Part shown: positions 60,601 to 64,000 of the stretch, in pieces | Numbering within the stretch: the first letter of the stretch is position 1 | Layout of the letters: every line of letters starts with the position of its first letter | Source: Siphonodentalium dalli | Taxonomy: Eukaryota > Mollusca > Scaphopoda > Gadilida > Siphonodentaliidae | DNA length: 64,000 nucleotides | Direction of reading: 5' to 3' | Assembly (NCBI GenBank): GCA_032622095.1 | Contig: CP136068.1 | Coordinates: 137,523,989-137,587,988 of the forward strand | Notes under the pieces: generated by a model | Database searches by the model: none | What the model was told of the DNA's origin: nothing | Seen by the model: the letters and a program-made list of their open reading frames with translations, nothing else | Program-made: the position numbers and the translations under genes

Positions 60601-61025
60601 CGCTTGATCAACTTCCATTTTCATTCCCATAAAGAGGCCTTCCATAGATTTAAGTCGTGAACCAAAATTTTCAACGTCACTTTTGACTTTATCAAGAGTA
60701 TCGAGTCGTGTATGCACATTACCTAGCATCTGGATTATAGTGTCATATTTGTCTCCATCCGATCGCCCACTTTGTTGTTGTGAGACCGAATTTTGAACGC
60801 GAAAACTTATTTCTTCTTTTCGGTTTTGGGGAGTGTCAAACACATTATAAGAATTTTTACTGCATCTATTGCGTTCGGTCCATCATTTTGAAGCATTCGA
60901 TAAGATTGTCCGATGACTGATGAAACCTCACTCCTTGTTTGCGGGGATGTAGCCATGTTAGGTTCTTTCGAAGGCGGTGGTGTCAGTTCTTTACTGGCCT
61001 TTCGTTTTTCTGGACCATCTGCCAT
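60600..61025 (-). pseudogene. Coiled-coil ORF1-like fragment (tentative)
   Basis: A minus-strand ATG at 61025, in good context (gcaagATGG), opens MADGPEKRKASKELTPPPSK and on to NAIDAVKI. A one-base shift near 60840 then gives VFDTPQNRKEEISFRVQNSV and a heptad-like LGNVHTRLDTLDKVKSDVEN through LKSMEGLF. Basic, proline-rich start plus coiled coil fits the ORF1 protein of L1-like LINEs, which binds RNA, but no RNA-binding domain is present. It stops abruptly at about 60600 against the zinc-finger fragment on the other strand. It could instead be a broken host gene. Confidence 0.35.
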
Positions 61026-62338
61026 CTTGCAAAGGATTAGTTGTAATTTCGCAACAATATGGTTCATGACAAATTATACTTATCGTATCTTTAGAGTTTT
61101 AAATGTCGATCCAGATCTTCAGATGACTACGGATTTTAACTTAGAAAGTAAATTGAAATCGGAGCAAATTTACAGCCGCCATGCTCATTTCCCGCACATG
61201 CGCAGTTCCTTACGCAGTAACTTACAAGTGTCAACAGTGTAAACACGTTTAATGTGGCCTGGACACAACACTAAATATTCACGATGAACATTAGTTAGCG
61301 TAACTTACATATGCGCGAAATACAAGTGACAACAGTTACCGTGGCCTTAGTTTTGACAAGTTGGCCTGGGGCCTGGACACAACACTTAACTTGGATCGGC
61401 CTAATTGCCAGCGTTGTAACAACACAGTCGGTCGCACCTTGAGTTAATCCCCTGCCGCATGTCTGCAAAGTGAGACCAACCCATATCGACCCCCCCCCCC
61501 CTGTTCGGACGCCGGATTCGGGGTCTGTTATGGCGTATTCCGGATGCCAGACCAGCGTATGCCGGATGCATTCAGGCGCATATTTCGGATGCCGGATGCT
61601 TCCATTGACATTCTTCTTGTCGTTAAACACCAAAAAACAACCAAGTTCCGTCCACTAATTCATATTTCTTTGCTCGAACTTAATATTCTCCACAATTCAG
61701 CTTGTTGTGTACTTCTCGTTATTATAGCTAAATGTTAATTAAAAATAGTAGCGTTCAAATAGATCGTAGTGATGACCTGTGGTTTGCTATGTGTTATCAG
61801 ATTATAACTTCAGTAAAAAAAAAAAACAGTCAAGCTGCATGCTAAACCAAAAAACTAGCCTACTACAGCCAAAATGCAGACCAATTCCAATGCATCATGT
61901 CAACTTTTGCTTCATTACTCACTCTATGTTCAATACATTTAGTGAAAAGACTATTCCGGATGCCGTCTCTCTGTTATGGAGTATTCCAAATGCCGGGGTC
62001 AGTTTTAAGCAGGATGCCGGATTCCAGGGGAGGGGGACGTCACCCTAGCTGATGTGTTCAATATTTCCCCGACATAGAAGTCTTTGTTCATCACATCGGA
62101 ATGTTCAGACTTGATGCAATTTATCTGGATTCATAGTAAACTAGACTTATTTTATGAACCGCAGGTCCTGTTGAAATTCAAAGAGAGATAATTCATTAGA
62201 CAGATATAGGAGATATGTTTTTAAGGGGAGGTCAAGTGATCAATTTTGAATGGGGATTTACATGCAAATCTGCGGAGCAAAAATTACAGAGTTGCACATA
62301 CTTCTGAGTGTGACTTGATGTGTTATTGGAAACAACAA
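61026..62338. other. Intergenic with a weak ~125-bp duplication and a poly-C run
   Basis: acaagtgtcaacagt through gtggcctggacacaacact (about 61224-61274) is echoed by acaagtgacaacagt and ggcctggacacaacact (61321-61386). A C run lies at 61491-61501. tccggatgcc recurs near 61540-61600 and 61958. No gene recognised. Confidence 0.5.
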
Positions 62339-62624
62339 GTATTTATCTGGCGGGTCCGCTTGGAACATGTTCAATGATAATGTTGATGTATATATTTTTG
62401 AATTTATATTGATTTTTCAAATGTAGGTTAAGTACGGAAGCCCATTGCGGTCACATGGGTCACAATAAAAACAATTATTGCGTTTAAACGCAACAATTTT
62501 TTGTTATTGTGACCCACGTGACCGCAATGGGCTTCCGTAGTTAAGTGGTGTAATTCCAGACAAAAATTTTGAAAAATATATTTATTGCAAAATTTTCTAA
62601 TTTTCTAACCCGCCAGATAAATAC
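62339..62624. mobile_element. Palindromic miniature element
   Basis: gtatttatctggcgggt (62339-62355) is repeated inverted at 62608-62624, bounding a 286-bp element. At its centre 62434-62538 is a 105-bp near-perfect palindrome around gcgtttaaacgc, with arms acggaagcccattgcggtca and its complement. No target duplication is obvious, so the superfamily is unknown. Confidence 0.85.
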
Positions 62625-64000
62625 CAAAATAAACCATTGGTTACATCAGATAAATGCTCTTCCAATGAAGCCACAAGTTTGCAGATATAGCTTTGTCGGC
62701 TAACCATTTCTATAATAGATAATTTTATCATTGATGAGTAGTTCCCTTAGGAAATGTTCAGATAATAAGTTCAACTTTATATAACTGAGTGGGATAATCC
62801 ATTCAGAAAGGGTTAAAGATTTAGCCTTCGAAAAGGAAAATGCCATTAATTTCTAACAATACTGAAACAAGCCAACTGTGTCAGCAGTGGAAAACTTTCC
62901 TGGTATTTCAAATGGATTTTCTTAAAAACTGTCAGGAATTTCTTTGTGAAATTTCTTACAAGCCATTATTGGGACAAAATATACCGTTGGAAATTATGGC
63001 CTAATTTACTTCACTTTTATGACATGATATCCATGACATATCTAATGATCATGAGAGAAAAAATTATTCTTGATTCGTGAAATTTAATGATTAATTTCAT
63101 TTAGAAGGCAACTGCCCATAAATTATTTCTATATCTGAGAATTTTCATGTCATGCCTGCATGTTGATCAATGAAAAATGGACTGAGATGAGTTCTGCATG
63201 GGTTATGGGTTCATAACCAAGTTAAATCTTACCACCATATCTCTTAACACTGTGGCCTAATTCAAGTTGATTGATCTTTGCTTGAGTGGACCACACTGCA
63301 TGTCAAATTGGTTTTCATTTGGGCTGCAATATTTGCGACTGCTTTGTTCTTCATTATGGGGGGTATATTATTATATTATGCAATTACAAAAAAATATTTC
63401 AACATTGTGATATAAATGAAGCCTCTTCTCATAGAGCCAAGACAAGAAGCTATTATATATATAGGTGACTGGAGTGTTGTGTGAAAATAACAATTATTAT
63501 AGAAGTTCTTGGTACCAAAATGCAAGTAATTTTCTTTTTTCATTTGCCGTGTAAGCAGAAAACTACCTAGGATAATTATTTGACTAATTTGGCGTCCAAT
63601 TGACGGTGGATCAGAAGATCTACAAAGATAACGAAACAGCTAACAACGTTTATTTGGGTTACTTCGCAGAAGTTTAAAAAGAGCGCCGACGCAATCCACA
63701 AAGCTCGCCTACCAAATGTTTTAATAGCGTCGACTGTGGATATATATATATATTTATTAATTATAAATTCATAATATTTATTTTTAAATTGAACGACTAC
63801 ATATGTTGAAATGTGAAATTAACCAGAAACTAAGATACATCTTGTTAATTATGTTCCCAACTTCCTATAGTATAAGTTATAACCTAAAACTTAATATACT
63901 GTGCTGGGCGGGTGACTGTGTGACCCAAATCTGAAACAGAATTATCAAAATAATTATCTTTTTGTTTCTCCGGCTTTGAACCCAAATTAAAAATTAGTTT
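62625..64000. other. Intergenic, nothing recognised
   Basis: AT-rich sequence to the window edge, with a short TA run near 63740-63753. No gene, repeat or strong hairpin found. Confidence 0.5.

Overview
This is repeat-rich DNA from an animal nuclear genome. The contents are AT-rich: a long satellite array, minisatellites, several terminal-inverted-repeat DNA transposons, decayed non-LTR retrotransposons (LINEs), and a single plausible host gene, a rhodopsin-family G-protein-coupled receptor (GPCR). The receptor style, with NFYLY in place of NPxxY in TM7, and the LINE and BED-finger protein types suggest a lophotrochozoan invertebrate, perhaps a mollusc. That placement is inference. Nothing looks bacterial and no operon exists.

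Region by region. 1-21861 is a tandem array of about 60 copies of a 361-bp satellite. Copies up to 7632 run on the minus strand and copies after it on the plus strand, so the array has a head-to-head inversion. Each 361-bp monomer is an old dimer of ~180-bp units. Two monomer types, A and B, alternate in higher-order blocks. At 21862-22351 the array ends in a 138-bp duplication, a decayed satellite relic, a GATCGCG-rich patch and a TA run. 22352-40495 is a mosaic of dispersed repeats, degenerate minisatellites and satellites, small inverted-repeat elements and LINE tails, with signs of a second, older inversion near 29.1 kb. 40496-42622 holds the GPCR between two direct copies of one TTAA-flanked miniature element. 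42623-46325 contains 14-bp and ~22-bp minisatellites and a strong hairpin. 46540-48592 is a LINE with a 432-codon reverse transcriptase remnant. 50501-51475 is a 344-bp tandem repeat.

51543-57545 is a layered region. A ~400-bp host segment is present in three partial copies. One is split by a hAT element with a perfect 8-bp target duplication, another by a 3-kb LINE, and the third keeps both sites empty. Inside the hAT element a 518-bp inverted-repeat element splits a BED zinc-finger reading frame. 57830-62625 holds further LINE tails, a zinc-finger fragment, a coiled-coil ORF1-like fragment and a palindromic miniature element. 62626-64000 shows nothing recognisable.

The genes do not form a pathway. 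The coherent story is one of repeat dynamics: satellite homogenisation and inversion, and nested insertions whose order can be read from target duplications and empty sites. All calls are from reading the sequence; none was checked by database search.
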